This document shows, one piece after another, positions 35,733-44,706 of a stretch of DNA of 64,000 nt. Within the stretch, counting starts at the first letter, position 1, and each line of letters opens with the position of its first letter. The stretch is from CAZJYI01 sp964550025 (GTDB lineage Bacteria; Verrucomicrobiota; Kiritimatiellia; UBA8416; CAYOBW01), in the NCBI GenBank assembly GCA_964550025.1, contig CAZJYI010000052.1, positions 1 to 64,000 on the forward strand, read 5' to 3'. The notes under the pieces were generated by a model, which did not search any database, had not been told where the DNA came from, and saw only the letters and a list, made by a program, of their open reading frames with translations. A program made the position numbers and the translations under genes.

Positions 35733-38285
35733 GTGAAAACCACTCTCCCTATCCTCATTGCGATGCTCGTGGCTCTGGCAACACGGTCCCCCCTACCCCT
35801 GCACGCCGCAACCTACTACGTCAGCCAGTCGTCCGGTAACGACGAGTGGAACGGGCGGGATACGGGGCCAAAGGGCGTGCGCGGCCCGTGGAAGACACTC
35901 GCCAGGGCGTCGGTCGAGTACAAGCCCGGCGACCGCATCCTGCTGAAGTGCGGCGATACCTGGAACGAGACGCTCCGACCCAAGGGTAACGGCACGGTCG
36001 GACTGCCGATCGTCATCGGGTCCTACGGCAAGGGCAACCGCCCCGTCATCGACCGGCAGGACTACCGCCAGGACCGCACGGGCATCCACCTCGTGGACCA
36101 GGGCGGGTTCAAGATCGTCGGGATCGAGTTTGCGCGCTGCATGACCGGCATCTACGGGGAGTACTCCGTCGGCTGCCCGACCAAACGCTTCATCCGCATC
36201 GAGGACTGCTATTTCCACGACGCGCTCCATTACCAGCACTACGAGGATTATCCCAAGAGGAAGATAGGCCTGGGCATCTGCTTCTTCTCGCACGAACGCA
36301 AGAACCGCATCGTGCTGGCCGACGTGGCGGTGAAGAACTGCGTGTTCCGCAGGCTGGCCTCGGGGATATGGACCAACAGCCCGGACAATTTCAACAAGTA
36401 CGCGGGAAAGGTCTACAACTTCGCCGGCTTCGTCTTCGAAGATTGCCTCTTCGAAGAGGGGTACCAGTGGCAGATGGGAATAAGGGGCGTCGCCGGGGGG
36501 GCGGTCCGCCGCTGCGTCACCCATGATCTCGGCCGCGGCTTCCGTTCCTTCAACGGCGTGGCCGGCGCCATGTTCTTCCGCTGCAAGGACTGGGTGTTTG
36601 AGGACAGTGAATGGGGGTTCATCGATATCGGACTGGGCAGCGGCGACGGCGAGGCGTTCGACTTCGAGGGCGTCTGCGACGACATGACCATGCGCCGCTG
36701 CCTCTTCCACGACACGGACGGCCCGGGGTTCCTGCTCTGCTGCTACGCCTCCGCACCCGAACCCAACATGGGCATCGTCATGGAGAACTGCGTTCTGAAC
36801 GGGAAATCCAAGCGTCCCATCGGCCTGCCGCGGTGCGAGATTCTCAACACCACGGACTGGAACGAGGTGACGTGGCGGAACTGCCGTTTCTACCTCTCGG
36901 AAGGCGAAGTTCTGATGAAGGTCATGGACCCGGAGAAAGAGAAACGCACGAAGTTCGTGGATTGCCGCGTGAAGAAGCTCAGAGACGCCTGCAGTACGCC
37001 GAACCTGGCGGCCGGGGCGAAGGCCTCCGCCTCATCGGCGGCGGCAGGCGAGGCGCGGGAGACCGTCGACGGCAACCCGGCCACCACCTGGCGAGCCGCG
37101 TCATCGACGGACGAGTGGCTGCAGATCGAGTTCCCACAGCGAACGAAGGTCAACGAGTTCAGGATCAAGGAGGCCACCGGGTCTTCGGTCATCCGCTACG
37201 TCATCGCCTGTTGGGATGCCCGCCAATCCGAGTGGGTCGGTTGCTTCAACGGGAGGCGCATCGGCCCCGATTTCGTCGCGCCCATCGTTGAACGGACCAC
37301 CAGCAAAGTGAGGCTGGTCGTCAGAAAGACCGTGAAAGGCAGTCCCGCCATTGCCGAATTCGGCGCCTACAACGACACGGCCAAAGGCATGAAACGCACG
37401 ACGACCGGCGGCGCGACGCCCCCGTCCAGGCTGCCGCCCAAGGCGCCGGGAAAGCCGCTCGACTACCCCGCAACCGTCGCTGTAAAACACCCCGGGAACG
37501 CCGCCGACACAACGTCCTACGGGAGGGTGGACTACCCCTACCGCGTCGGGAAGTACGAGGTGACAAACGCTGAGTACTGCGAGTTTCTCAACGCCGTGGC
37601 GGACACGGACCCCCACCACCTGTACCACGGCGGAATGGCCGGACAATACGGAGGCATCATCCGCCACCGGCTCCCCTCGGGCCGGTTTGCCTACACGCTC
37701 AAACCCGACATGGAGCGCAAGCCCGTGAACTTCGTCTCGTTTTTCGATGCCTTGCGATTTGCCAACTGGCTCAGCAACGGAAAGGGCAAGGGCGACACCG
37801 AGACGGGAAGCTACACGATGAAGAACCTGAAGATGCCTGACCACGCGGCTCTTGCGCGAGGGAGAAAGCCCAGATGGGTCCTGGCATCGGAGAACGAATG
37901 GTACAAGGCCGCTTACTACGACCCCGGGAGACCCGGCGGGGCGGGATACTGGCGCTACGCGACGCGTAGCGACGGAGCCCCGCGGATCGCCGTGGCCGAA
38001 GAAACTGCCAATCTCGCCAACTACAACACGAACCAGCCCAACGTAGTCGGCGCCCTCTCAGGATCCGCCAGTGCTCACGGCACGTTCGACCAGAACGGCA
38101 ACGTGTGGGAGTGGAACGAAGCGTCGTGCAACGGGCGCGGGCGCGGCGTGCGAGGCGGCTCGTTCTACCTGAACGACAGACCGGCCTTCCTTCAATCGGG
38201 CACCCGCTACGACAACATCCCGCCGACGGACGAGCATTCCAACTACGGCTTCCGCGTGGTTGCGCTGGGGGGCTCGATCCGCTGA
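35733..38285 (+). CDS. Secreted beta-helix / discoidin / formylglycine-enzyme-like fusion protein
   Basis: 850 residues from a GTG with GGAGGAGC upstream; signal peptide PILIAMLVALATR. Domain order: right-handed beta-helix about 26-420 (opening YYVSQSSGNDEWNGRD, typical of PVC polysaccharide lyase-like proteins); F5/8 type C (discoidin) about 425-560 (ASSAAAGEARETVDGNPATT); and a SUMF1/FGE-like domain about 590-850 (YRVGKYEVTNAEYCEFLNAV, DQNGNVWEWNEA, RGGSFYLNDR). The FGE part lacks the Cys pair of true formylglycine-generating enzymes near the end (LQSGTRYDN there), so it is more likely a binding or structural version. Probable extracellular glycan-active enzyme with two accessory domains. 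Confidence 0.85.
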   Translation: MKTTLPILIAMLVALATRSPLPLHAATYYVSQSSGNDEWNGRDTGPKGVRGPWKTLARASVEYKPGDRILLKCGDTWNETLRPKGNGTVGLPIVIGSYGKGNRPVIDRQDYRQDRTGIHLVDQGGFKIVGIEFARCMTGIYGEYSVGCPTKRFIRIEDCYFHDALHYQHYEDYPKRKIGLGICFFSHERKNRIVLADVAVKNCVFRRLASGIWTNSPDNFNKYAGKVYNFAGFVFEDCLFEEGYQWQMGIRGVAGGAVRRCVTHDLGRGFRSFNGVAGAMFFRCKDWVFEDSEWGFIDIGLGSGDGEAFDFEGVCDDMTMRRCLFHDTDGPGFLLCCYASAPEPNMGIVMENCVLNGKSKRPIGLPRCEILNTTDWNEVTWRNCRFYLSEGEVLMKVMDPEKEKRTKFVDCRVKKLRDACSTPNLAAGAKASASSAAAGEARETVDGNPATTWRAASSTDEWLQIEFPQRTKVNEFRIKEATGSSVIRYVIACWDARQSEWVGCFNGRRIGPDFVAPIVERTTSKVRLVVRKTVKGSPAIAEFGAYNDTAKGMKRTTTGGATPPSRLPPKAPGKPLDYPATVAVKHPGNAADTTSYGRVDYPYRVGKYEVTNAEYCEFLNAVADTDPHHLYHGGMAGQYGGIIRHRLPSGRFAYTLKPDMERKPVNFVSFFDALRFANWLSNGKGKGDTETGSYTMKNLKMPDHAALARGRKPRWVLASENEWYKAAYYDPGRPGGAGYWRYATRSDGAPRIAVAEETANLANYNTNQPNVVGALSGSASAHGTFDQNGNVWEWNEASCNGRGRGVRGGSFYLNDRPAFLQSGTRYDNIPPTDEHSNYGFRVVALGGSIR

Positions 38286-38307
38286 AGCCACCGTATGCGC
38301 TATCCCT

Positions 38308-38406
38308 GTAGCCCTCCGCCCGCGGCGGACGGAAGCGGGCCGAAACGGGTGCGAACGCGTGTCGTCGGCGGGAAGCCCGCGCTTCCGCCTGTGGCGGACG
38401 GGCTAC
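38308..38406. repeat. REP-like composite palindrome (38286-38556 intergenic)
   Basis: Starts with GTAG at 38308-38311 followed by TCCGCC-CGC-GGCGGA and ends with CCGCCTGTGGCGGACGG plus CTAC (38403-38406), with internal GGCGGGAAGCCCGC. Both ends carry the GTAG/CTAC foot, as at 27070-27165. The region upstream of the next gene holds nothing else recognisable. Confidence 0.7.
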
Positions 38407-38556
38407 TGGGCTTTCGCGACAGGGCGGCAGCGAATTGGATGCGCCTGCCCTGGTTTCTGCGCTTGCGCCCGTTCCGATGCCGCCCTACTCTTCCCGGCAA
38501 TGCGCCACGCGCGGAGAACACTTCGAACGACCACGGCCCTGAACCCGGGAGGCGAC

Positions 38557-39819
38557 ATGAAACGTACGAGCAATCTGCAACGCCTGGTCGCAATGTCGAC
38601 GGCGGCCATCCTGACATGCGGTCTTCTCGGCGCCGAGCCGAAGACCGGCCGGGAACGCTCATGGCCGGCGTTCCACGGCCCCGACCGGCTGAACGTCTCG
38701 TCGGAGAAAGGGCTCCTGCGGCAGTGGCCGGAAGGCGGCCCCAAGCTCGCGTGGAAGTACTCGTCCTGCGGAAGAGGATACTCCGGCGTCTCGATTGCCG
38801 ACGGCATGATCTTCACGGCCGGTGACTTCCCAGAGGCGGAGCGCATCATCGCCCTCGACATGGACGGCAAGCGGCTCTGGGAAACACCGAACGGCAAGCC
38901 CTGGAAGGGATCGTGTCCCGGTTCGCGCACCATCCCGACATGGGACGAGGGCAAGCTGTACCACATGAGCCCCCTCGGCCGGGTAGCCGCGTACGAAGCG
39001 GAAACAGGCCGCGAAACATGGGCAGTCGATCTGAAGGAACGCTTCGACGCCAGGTACGGCATATGGGCAATGGCCGAGAACATCCTGATCGACGGCAACA
39101 GGTTGTTCTGCATGCCCGGAGGAACCCGTGGACGAGCGGTGGCGCTCGACAAGCGTACCGGCGAAACACTTTGGATCAACACCGACATCAAGCACGTGGC
39201 GGCATACTGCTCGCCAGTCATCGTCACGCACGACGGTGTGCGGCAATTGCTTTCGATGACCCAGAGATCCGTCGTGTCCCTGGACGTCGCCTCGGGCAAG
39301 CTTCTGTGGTCCGCCCCCTTTGTGCCCACCTCTCCTCAGAACGCACTGACACCCATGTACCACAAGGGACACGTTTTCGTGGCCTGCGGCCACTCAACGG
39401 GCGGCACGCTCATGAAGATCGACCAGGCCGCCGGCAAGGCCACCCCGGTCTGGCATCGCGAAGACCTGGACAACTGTCACGGCGGAACCCTCTTTATCGA
39501 CGGCAAGATCTACGGCTGCGGGTGCCGCATGGGCGGCAAACACGTCTACTGCGTCGATTTCCTCACCGGCAAGACGATCAAAATGGACAGGTCGCTGGGC
39601 AAGGTCGGCATGACGGCCGTCGACGGGATGATCTACTGCATGGGCCACCGCGGCACCGTGTCGCTGCTCAAGGTCACCGCAGGAGGCTTCGACATCGTCA
39701 GCCAGTTCGAGCTGCCGAGGAAGCCCAGCAACTACTACCTCGCACACCCCGTCATCTGCGGCGGACGGCTGTACCTCCGCGGCGGCCCGGATCTCTACGT
39801 CTACGATATCGCAAAGTGA
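38557..39819 (+). CDS. Secreted PQQ-like beta-propeller protein
   Basis: 420 residues. GGGAGGCGAC precedes the ATG at 38557; the frame is open further upstream only through repeat DNA. Signal peptide LVAMSTAAILTCGLLGA, then RSWPAFHGPDRLNVS, the opening seen in PVC outer-membrane-type PQQ propeller proteins, and repeats such as ALDMDGKRLWET, YEAETGRETWAV, ALDKRTGETLWI and SLDVASGKLLWS. No heme motif. The fourth such protein in the window, each standing by different neighbours. Function unknown. Its last codons are duplicated after the following assembly gap. Confidence 0.85.
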   Translation: MKRTSNLQRLVAMSTAAILTCGLLGAEPKTGRERSWPAFHGPDRLNVSSEKGLLRQWPEGGPKLAWKYSSCGRGYSGVSIADGMIFTAGDFPEAERIIALDMDGKRLWETPNGKPWKGSCPGSRTIPTWDEGKLYHMSPLGRVAAYEAETGRETWAVDLKERFDARYGIWAMAENILIDGNRLFCMPGGTRGRAVALDKRTGETLWINTDIKHVAAYCSPVIVTHDGVRQLLSMTQRSVVSLDVASGKLLWSAPFVPTSPQNALTPMYHKGHVFVACGHSTGGTLMKIDQAAGKATPVWHREDLDNCHGGTLFIDGKIYGCGCRMGGKHVYCVDFLTGKTIKMDRSLGKVGMTAVDGMIYCMGHRGTVSLLKVTAGGFDIVSQFELPRKPSNYYLAHPVICGGRLYLRGGPDLYVYDIAK

Positions 39820-39860
39820 ACGCGGACAGCAGCCCGTACCGCCGGCTTTCCAGCCGGTGA

Positions 39861-39960
39861 NNNNNNNNNNNNNNNNNNNNNNNNNNNNNNNNNNNNNNNN
39901 NNNNNNNNNNNNNNNNNNNNNNNNNNNNNNNNNNNNNNNNNNNNNNNNNNNNNNNNNNNN
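39861..39960. other. Assembly gap (100 N) with duplicated 55-bp flanks
   Basis: Bases 39806-39860 recur exactly at 39961-40015, the same 55-bp overlap as at the 23279 gap. The second copy contains the end of the propeller gene and a CCGGCT-TTCC-AGCCGG hairpin. Probably an unmerged contig overlap. Confidence 0.9.
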
Positions 39961-40152
39961 ATATCGCAAAGTGAACGCGGACAGCAGCCCGTACCGCCGG
40001 CTTTCCAGCCGGTGAATAGTAGCGCGAATGTCCGATCCGCGTATCCCCATAGCGCGGGTATCCTATCCGAGTGTGGTTTGCGCAGAGATTGAGCGGCGAA
40101 AACGTAGACCGCAGGCCTTGCATCTCTCGGACCATTCCCCGCCCATACTCTT

Positions 40153-40176
40153 GCGCGGAACAGACTTCCGCGCTAC
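40153..40176. repeat. REP-like hairpin upstream of the ArsR-type regulator
   Basis: GCGCGGAA-CAGAC-TTCCGCGC (40153-40173) ending in CTAC; on the minus strand this reads GTAG-CGCGGAA, closely similar to the pair at 23190-23250. Confidence 0.7.
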
Positions 40177-40210
40177 GGGAAAACCCACACGCAGCATCGC
40201 CATCTGGTTA

Positions 40211-40232
40211 TTGACATATCTCCATATATTGC
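40211..40232 (+). promoter_or_regulatory. Probable promoter/operator of the arsR-type operon
   Basis: TTGACA at 40211-40216 is followed by an AT-rich ACATATCTCCATATAT, an imperfect dyad like the operators of ArsR/SmtB repressors. It is the only AT-rich patch nearby. The regulator's ATG is only about 14 bp downstream and lacks a ribosome site, so the message may be leaderless. Confidence 0.4.
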
Positions 40233-40245
40233 TACGTTGTCGCCC

Positions 40246-40563
40246 ATGAACAAGAAACGCGTTCCGAAAGCGAGACTGGATACGGGGCTTCTGGAGGCAA
40301 TGGCGGATGCGTTGCGCGTCCTGGGGCATCCGCACCGGCTGCGGATCATTGAGTGCCTCGATCTTGACGGCGAGGCGCCCGTGGGTGCGCTGGTCAATGC
40401 ACTGGGACTGCCCCAGGCAACGGTCTCTCACCATCTCGGGATCATGCGCCGCGTGGGCCTGATTGCGGGAGAACGGCGTGGAAAAGAGGTCTGGTACCGG
40501 ATTGCCAACCCCAATGCGGTAACCATTCTGGATTGCATACGAAGAAAGGCGGGAGTGAAATGA
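40246..40563 (+). CDS. ArsR/SmtB-family transcriptional regulator
   Basis: 105 residues from ATG 40246 (a TTG at 40237 is in frame). Winged helix-turn-helix: ADALRVLGHPHRLRIIECL, then recognition helix LPQATVSHHLGIMRRVGLI and wing GERRGKEVWYRIA. The Cys pair of arsenic or zinc sensors (ELCVCDL) is absent, so it may respond to another signal, perhaps a persulfide or redox state given its partner, although only one Cys lies in the N-terminal half. Its stop overlaps the start of the sulfur flavoprotein by four bases (ATGA), so it most likely controls that gene. Confidence 0.9.
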   Translation: MNKKRVPKARLDTGLLEAMADALRVLGHPHRLRIIECLDLDGEAPVGALVNALGLPQATVSHHLGIMRRVGLIAGERRGKEVWYRIANPNAVTILDCIRRKAGVK

Positions 40564-43013
40564 AGCTTGTTGTTGTGGGTGGCGTGGCGGCGGGAATGTC
40601 CGCCGCGGCGCGTGCCAGGCGCCTGGACGAGGCGGCCGAGATTGTTGTGTTGGAACGCGGTCGGCACGTATCGTTTGCCAACTGCGGACTCCCCTATCAC
40701 ATCGGTGGGGCCATCGCCGAACGCGACGCCCTGCTCCTCCAGACGCCGGACAGCCTGAGAGCCATGCTCAACCTCGACGTCCGCGTCGGCCACGAGGTGT
40801 TGAGCATCGATCGCGAGAGAAATACGCTCAGGATAAGAGACCTCACCTCGGGTGAGGAGTACGAGGAAGCGTACGAGAAGCTGGTCCTTGCCCCGGGGGC
40901 AACGCCATTGCGGCCGCAGCTCCCCGGCATCGACCACGCGAAGATCCACGTCCTGCGCAACGTGACCGACATGGACCGCCTGAAGGCCGATGTCGACGGC
41001 GGCGCAAGCGCGGCGGTGGTCATCGGCGGCGGATACATCGGCGTCGAGATGGCGGAGAACCTGAAGGAGCGAGGGCTCGAGGTCGAACTGGTCGAGATGG
41101 TGGACCAGGTCATGCCGCCGCTCGACCCGGAAATGGCGTCTGAAGTTGCCGAACACATGCGCTGGCACGGCGTGCGTCTGCACCTGGGGCAGAAGGCCGC
41201 CGCGTTCCGCGACGCCGGGGATGGCGTCGCTGTCGAGCTTGTCGGGGGTGAGACGCTGAAGGCAGACCTCGTCGTACTCGCCGCCGGTGTTCGGCCGGAC
41301 ACCGCGCTGGCGCGCTCGGCCGGGCTCGAGCTGGGCGAGTGCGGCGGCATCAAGGTCGACGCGCACATGCGCACCTCCGACCCCGACATCTACGCCGCGG
41401 GCGACGCCGTGGAAGTCACGCACGCCGTGACGGGCGAATCGACCCTGATCCCCCTGGCCGGCCCCGCCAACCGGCAGGGGCGTACGGCAGCCGACAACAT
41501 CCTCGGCCGGGAGACGGCCTACACGTCGACGCAGGGCACGTCCATTGTCAAAGTGTTCGACATGGCTGCCGGCGGCACGGGCGCGACGGAGAAACGCCTG
41601 AAGAAGAGCGGCGTACCGTACGAGAAGCTCTACACCCATCCATCGGGGCACGCCGGCTACTACCCGGGAACGGCTCCAATGCACCTCAAAGTGCTCTTTT
41701 CGCCCGGCGACGGGAAGCTGCTCGGCGCCCAGGTTGTCGGTTACGACGGGGTCGACAAGCGTCTCGATGTGCTGGCGACGGCGCTGCGCGCCGGGATGAC
41801 CGTGCACGACCTGGAGGACCTTGAGCTCTCCTACGCGCCGCCGTTTGGCTCGGCCAAGGATGCCGTCAACATGGCGGGCTTCGTCGGCGCGAACATGCTG
41901 AAGGGCGATATCGAGTGCTGGCACCCCGAACAGTACCCGGATGAGACCTCGCAGGGTGTGGTTCTCGACGTTCGCGGCCCGAATGAGTACGACGTCTGGC
42001 ACATCCCCGGCGCACGCAATGTCCCGCTGTCGAAGCTGCGGGCCTGTCTCGGTCAGCTGCCGAAGGACAAGCCGATCTACGTGTATTGCCGCGTCGGTTT
42101 TCGCAGCTACTTAGCCTATCGCCTGCTCAAGCAGAGCGGTTTCGAGCAGGTCCGGACCCTTGCCGGCGGAACGATGACATTCTGTTCCCACCATGGAACC
42201 GGGGTTTGCGGCGGCGAACCGCAGCCGCCCGCGGTCTCATACGCTGAACAGTCCGCTCTCACGCCTGCCGCGAGCGGCACGGGGAACCGGGTGGAGCTCG
42301 ACCTGCGCGGTCTACAGTGCCCGGGACCGATCAAGCGGCTGGCCGAGACGATCAAAACGGTGGACGTTGGCGACGAGATTCGCGCGGTTGCGACCGACGC
42401 CGGCTTCACGGGGGACGTGCCGGCCTGGTGCCGCCGCGGCGGACACACGGTACTCAACGTCGGCCGTGACGGACCGGCCACGGTCGTCACGATCCGCAAG
42501 GGAACGACACCAACGCCGGAAGCAACGGGGGGCAAGACGGTGAGCACAAAGAAGACGATGGTCGTCTTTTCGGGAGATCTCGACAAGGTCCTGGCGTCGT
42601 TCATCATCGCCAACGGGGCGACCGCCATGGGCGACGACGTGACGATGTTCTTCACGTTCTGGGGGCTGAACGCACTTCGCAAGTCCGGTCCGCAGGCCAG
42701 GGGAAAGGGTCTCATTGACCGCATGTTCGGCATGATGATGCCGAAGGGGGCCAGGGCCCTGACGCTCTCGAAGATGCACATGATGGGCGCCGGCACGAGC
42801 ATGATGAAGCACGTCATGCGCAGCAAGAACGTCGAGAGCCTGCCGTCGCTGATCGCCTCGGCACGCGAAGCCGGCGTCAAGCTGGTCGCCTGCACCATGT
42901 CGATGGAGGTCATGGGGATCAAGCCGGAAGAGCTTCTCGACGGCATCGAACACGGTGGCGTCGCCGCCTTTCTCGGCGAATCGGACGAGGCGGGAATGAC
43001 GCTGTTCATCTAG
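40560..43013 (+). CDS. CoA-disulfide reductase-like flavoprotein fused to rhodanese, TusA and DsrE domains
   Basis: 817 residues, four domains. 1-450: FAD/NAD(P)H pyridine nucleotide-disulfide reductase with redox Cys42 in FANCGLPYH, as in CoA-disulfide/persulfide reductases. About 455-545: rhodanese with catalytic Cys near 510 in YCRVGFRS. About 575-650: TusA-like, with Cys near 587 in GLQCPGPIKR. About 667-817: DsrE/DsrE2-like membrane-associated sulfur carrier with a late Cys in VACTMSMEVMG. All key cysteines are present, giving a relay for persulfide sulfur coupled to NAD(P)H oxidation. Cytoplasmic. It is the second gene of an ArsR operon. Such fusions are known in anaerobes handling polysulfide or elemental sulfur. 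Confidence 0.93.
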   Translation: MKLVVVGGVAAGMSAAARARRLDEAAEIVVLERGRHVSFANCGLPYHIGGAIAERDALLLQTPDSLRAMLNLDVRVGHEVLSIDRERNTLRIRDLTSGEEYEEAYEKLVLAPGATPLRPQLPGIDHAKIHVLRNVTDMDRLKADVDGGASAAVVIGGGYIGVEMAENLKERGLEVELVEMVDQVMPPLDPEMASEVAEHMRWHGVRLHLGQKAAAFRDAGDGVAVELVGGETLKADLVVLAAGVRPDTALARSAGLELGECGGIKVDAHMRTSDPDIYAAGDAVEVTHAVTGESTLIPLAGPANRQGRTAADNILGRETAYTSTQGTSIVKVFDMAAGGTGATEKRLKKSGVPYEKLYTHPSGHAGYYPGTAPMHLKVLFSPGDGKLLGAQVVGYDGVDKRLDVLATALRAGMTVHDLEDLELSYAPPFGSAKDAVNMAGFVGANMLKGDIECWHPEQYPDETSQGVVLDVRGPNEYDVWHIPGARNVPLSKLRACLGQLPKDKPIYVYCRVGFRSYLAYRLLKQSGFEQVRTLAGGTMTFCSHHGTGVCGGEPQPPAVSYAEQSALTPAASGTGNRVELDLRGLQCPGPIKRLAETIKTVDVGDEIRAVATDAGFTGDVPAWCRRGGHTVLNVGRDGPATVVTIRKGTTPTPEATGGKTVSTKKTMVVFSGDLDKVLASFIIANGATAMGDDVTMFFTFWGLNALRKSGPQARGKGLIDRMFGMMMPKGARALTLSKMHMMGAGTSMMKHVMRSKNVESLPSLIASAREAGVKLVACTMSMEVMGIKPEELLDGIEHGGVAAFLGESDEAGMTLFI

Positions 43014-44300
43014 CGCGTGTCGGGAAAAGGGGACGTGCGAAGGCGGGAGTTCAACACCCAATATCCAACAAGGAACTCTCAATGTCCAAGTGGGAGAGGG
43101 CAGGTTCAGTGGAACGGTGCACGACGTAGCATGGGACGGGGACAGACCCTGTGCGTCTCTTGTCCCTTCGTCTTTGCCCTCATCTTTGCCCTTATCTTCC
43201 CTGGCACGAGACAAAGGCAAAGATCAGGACAAAGACGAGGATGCTTGTAGACCTTGGTTCGTGGACGATCGGGACGGGGACAGACCCTGTATGCGACGGT
43301 CCACTCGCTATCACGCTCGTGGCTACACTTGTGGGGGTGGTGGGGGTGGGGACAGACCCTGAGGGTGGCGCATCCGACTTCCGGGCGCAGGACACTTCCA
43401 TGGGTGGGTGGCAAGGGGAGGATCAAGTAGCACGATTAGGTAACACGACTGAGTGGGGCTCCGCCCTCGTGCTTCGTCGTGCTACTTTGTTTCTGTTGCG
43501 GAAAGCCAGTAGCGCGCGGTTGCTCCGAGGATCTGGAGTCCGCGGCTGCGGACTCGCGACCCTTCGGAGCAGAAGCAGGCTACCTGGGAACGTATGCAAG
43601 CGCCTTTCGCAACAGGAACTACATGGGCCGGGATCGATACACGAGACCGATTGATGATTAGCGATTGATGATTGGCGATGGCAGAAGTGAGAACCACGTG
43701 CCGCCCAAACACGCCGTCCGCAATCCACAAACCGCCGCCCTCACACATCAGGAATCAGCAATCATCAATCGCCAATCGTCAATCATCCGCAGTGCGCTCC
43801 CGAGCCGGACCGTATTCCCCAGACGAAGAGCGGCAAGAGCATCCCCCAGAGAAGGAAGAAGCAGGGAGATCGGCGTGTAAGAGCACGTGGGGAGTGAGCC
43901 GTGAGATTCGGGGCGGTCGGTGAGGTAGAGAGTGGGGTTACGATCGGTGAGAGGTCCCTTCCCCAATCATAACTCGTCCACCATAGCCTCGGCGAAGGTG
44001 GATCGCACTCCTCCCCCTCACCAATCCGGCGGGGCCAGCCCTTCCATTTGCTCTGGACAGACAGGAGTCCTCGCCCTACGATCTCCCATCGCGCTTCCGC
44101 AGTGTGCAGTGCGATCGGACAAGGAACCGACGCAAGTGTCTTGCGCCCTCCGGCGGCCGCCCTTTCCATCGACAACCGAGCTACTGTCGGGTACGGTCTC
44201 CGTGTGTAGCCAGGAGCGGAACAGAGGAACGAAGAGGCGCTGTCCGGGCGAGAGTGACTGTCGCCCCGGCTCACCGAGTCTCTCTCACGCGAGGATATCC
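43014..44300. other. Gene-poor repeat-rich stretch
   Basis: No convincing gene in about 1.3 kb; open frames here lack protein-like composition and have no ribosome sites. It contains the GGGGACAGACCCTG repeats (43133-43361), an imperfect hairpin around 43170-43240 with arms like CTTTGCCCTCATCTTTGCC, and inverted word arrays GATTGATGATT at 43656-43684 against AATCATCAATC-type words at 43750-43790. It marks the left edge of the lower-GC segment. Confidence 0.6.
43133..43361. repeat. Three dispersed GGGGACAGACCCTG repeats
   Basis: GGGACGGGGACAGACCCTGT occurs exactly at 43133-43152 and 43271-43290, and GGGTGGGGACAGACCCTG at 43344-43361. All are in the same orientation within 230 bp in noncoding DNA. 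A partial palindrome (GGG-ACAGA-CCC) is visible in the core. Confidence 0.75.
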
Positions 44301-44405
44301 ATGCCCGCTGATGTGTGCGTTGACACCGACGTGCTGGTCTACGCGCACGACAGAGATGCCGGTGAGAAGCAGGAACGGGCCAGGCGGCTCATCACCTGGC
44401 TGAGG
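44301..44405 (+). pseudogene. N-terminal remnant of a PIN-domain (VapC-type) toxin gene
   Basis: ATG 44301 follows GCGAGG and encodes MPADVCVDTDVLVYAHDRDA and then EKQERARRLI. This is the classic first strand and helix of PIN-domain RNases, including the catalytic Asp of DTDVLVY and the Glu/Lys-rich helix. The remaining two thirds, with the other acidic residues, cannot be found in any frame, and no antitoxin gene precedes it. Probably a decayed toxin-antitoxin locus. Confidence 0.65.
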
Positions 44406-44477
44406 GTTCCGCGGGAGCGCAGCGGACGCAGATATCATGGTCGTTCGCCCCACGATTGGCCACAAAATGCACAGAAC

Positions 44478-44684
44478 TCACAGAAGGGAAGGATGTCCCC
44501 GGGACACCCCGATCCTGCCGCCCTTGGACGCTCTATCCCATCCGCGCGAGAATGCCACGATACCAGCGGCGATCATTCCGCAGGGGAGTAGGAGGAACCC
44601 CGTGTAGTTGTAGGTCAGGAAGGTCAGCACGGCCAGTCCGACGACGCCGACGATGAATGCGCGCACGATCAGGATTCGCCTCAT
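44478..44684 (-). CDS. Small two-TM membrane protein
   Basis: 68 residues from ATG 44684 with CGAGGAG upstream. Two hydrophobic segments (VRAFIVGVVGLAVLTFLTY and GFLLLPCGMIAAGIVAF) are separated by a short turn, and the basic C-terminal tail ends SRGHPSLL. Not recognised. It follows the secreted protein gene at 44707 on the same strand with a 22-bp gap, suggesting one transcript. Confidence 0.6.
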   Translation of the reverse strand: MRRILIVRAFIVGVVGLAVLTFLTYNYTGFLLLPCGMIAAGIVAFSRGWDRASKGGRIGVSRGHPSLL

Positions 44685-44706
44685 GGCGCGGCTCCTCGCC
44701 TGAACA

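Noticed and set aside
43783..44591. Genes on either strand in the repeat-rich stretch
   Set aside because: Frames of 160-220 codons lack ribosome sites and protein-like composition; only the PIN fragment at 44301 is recognisable.
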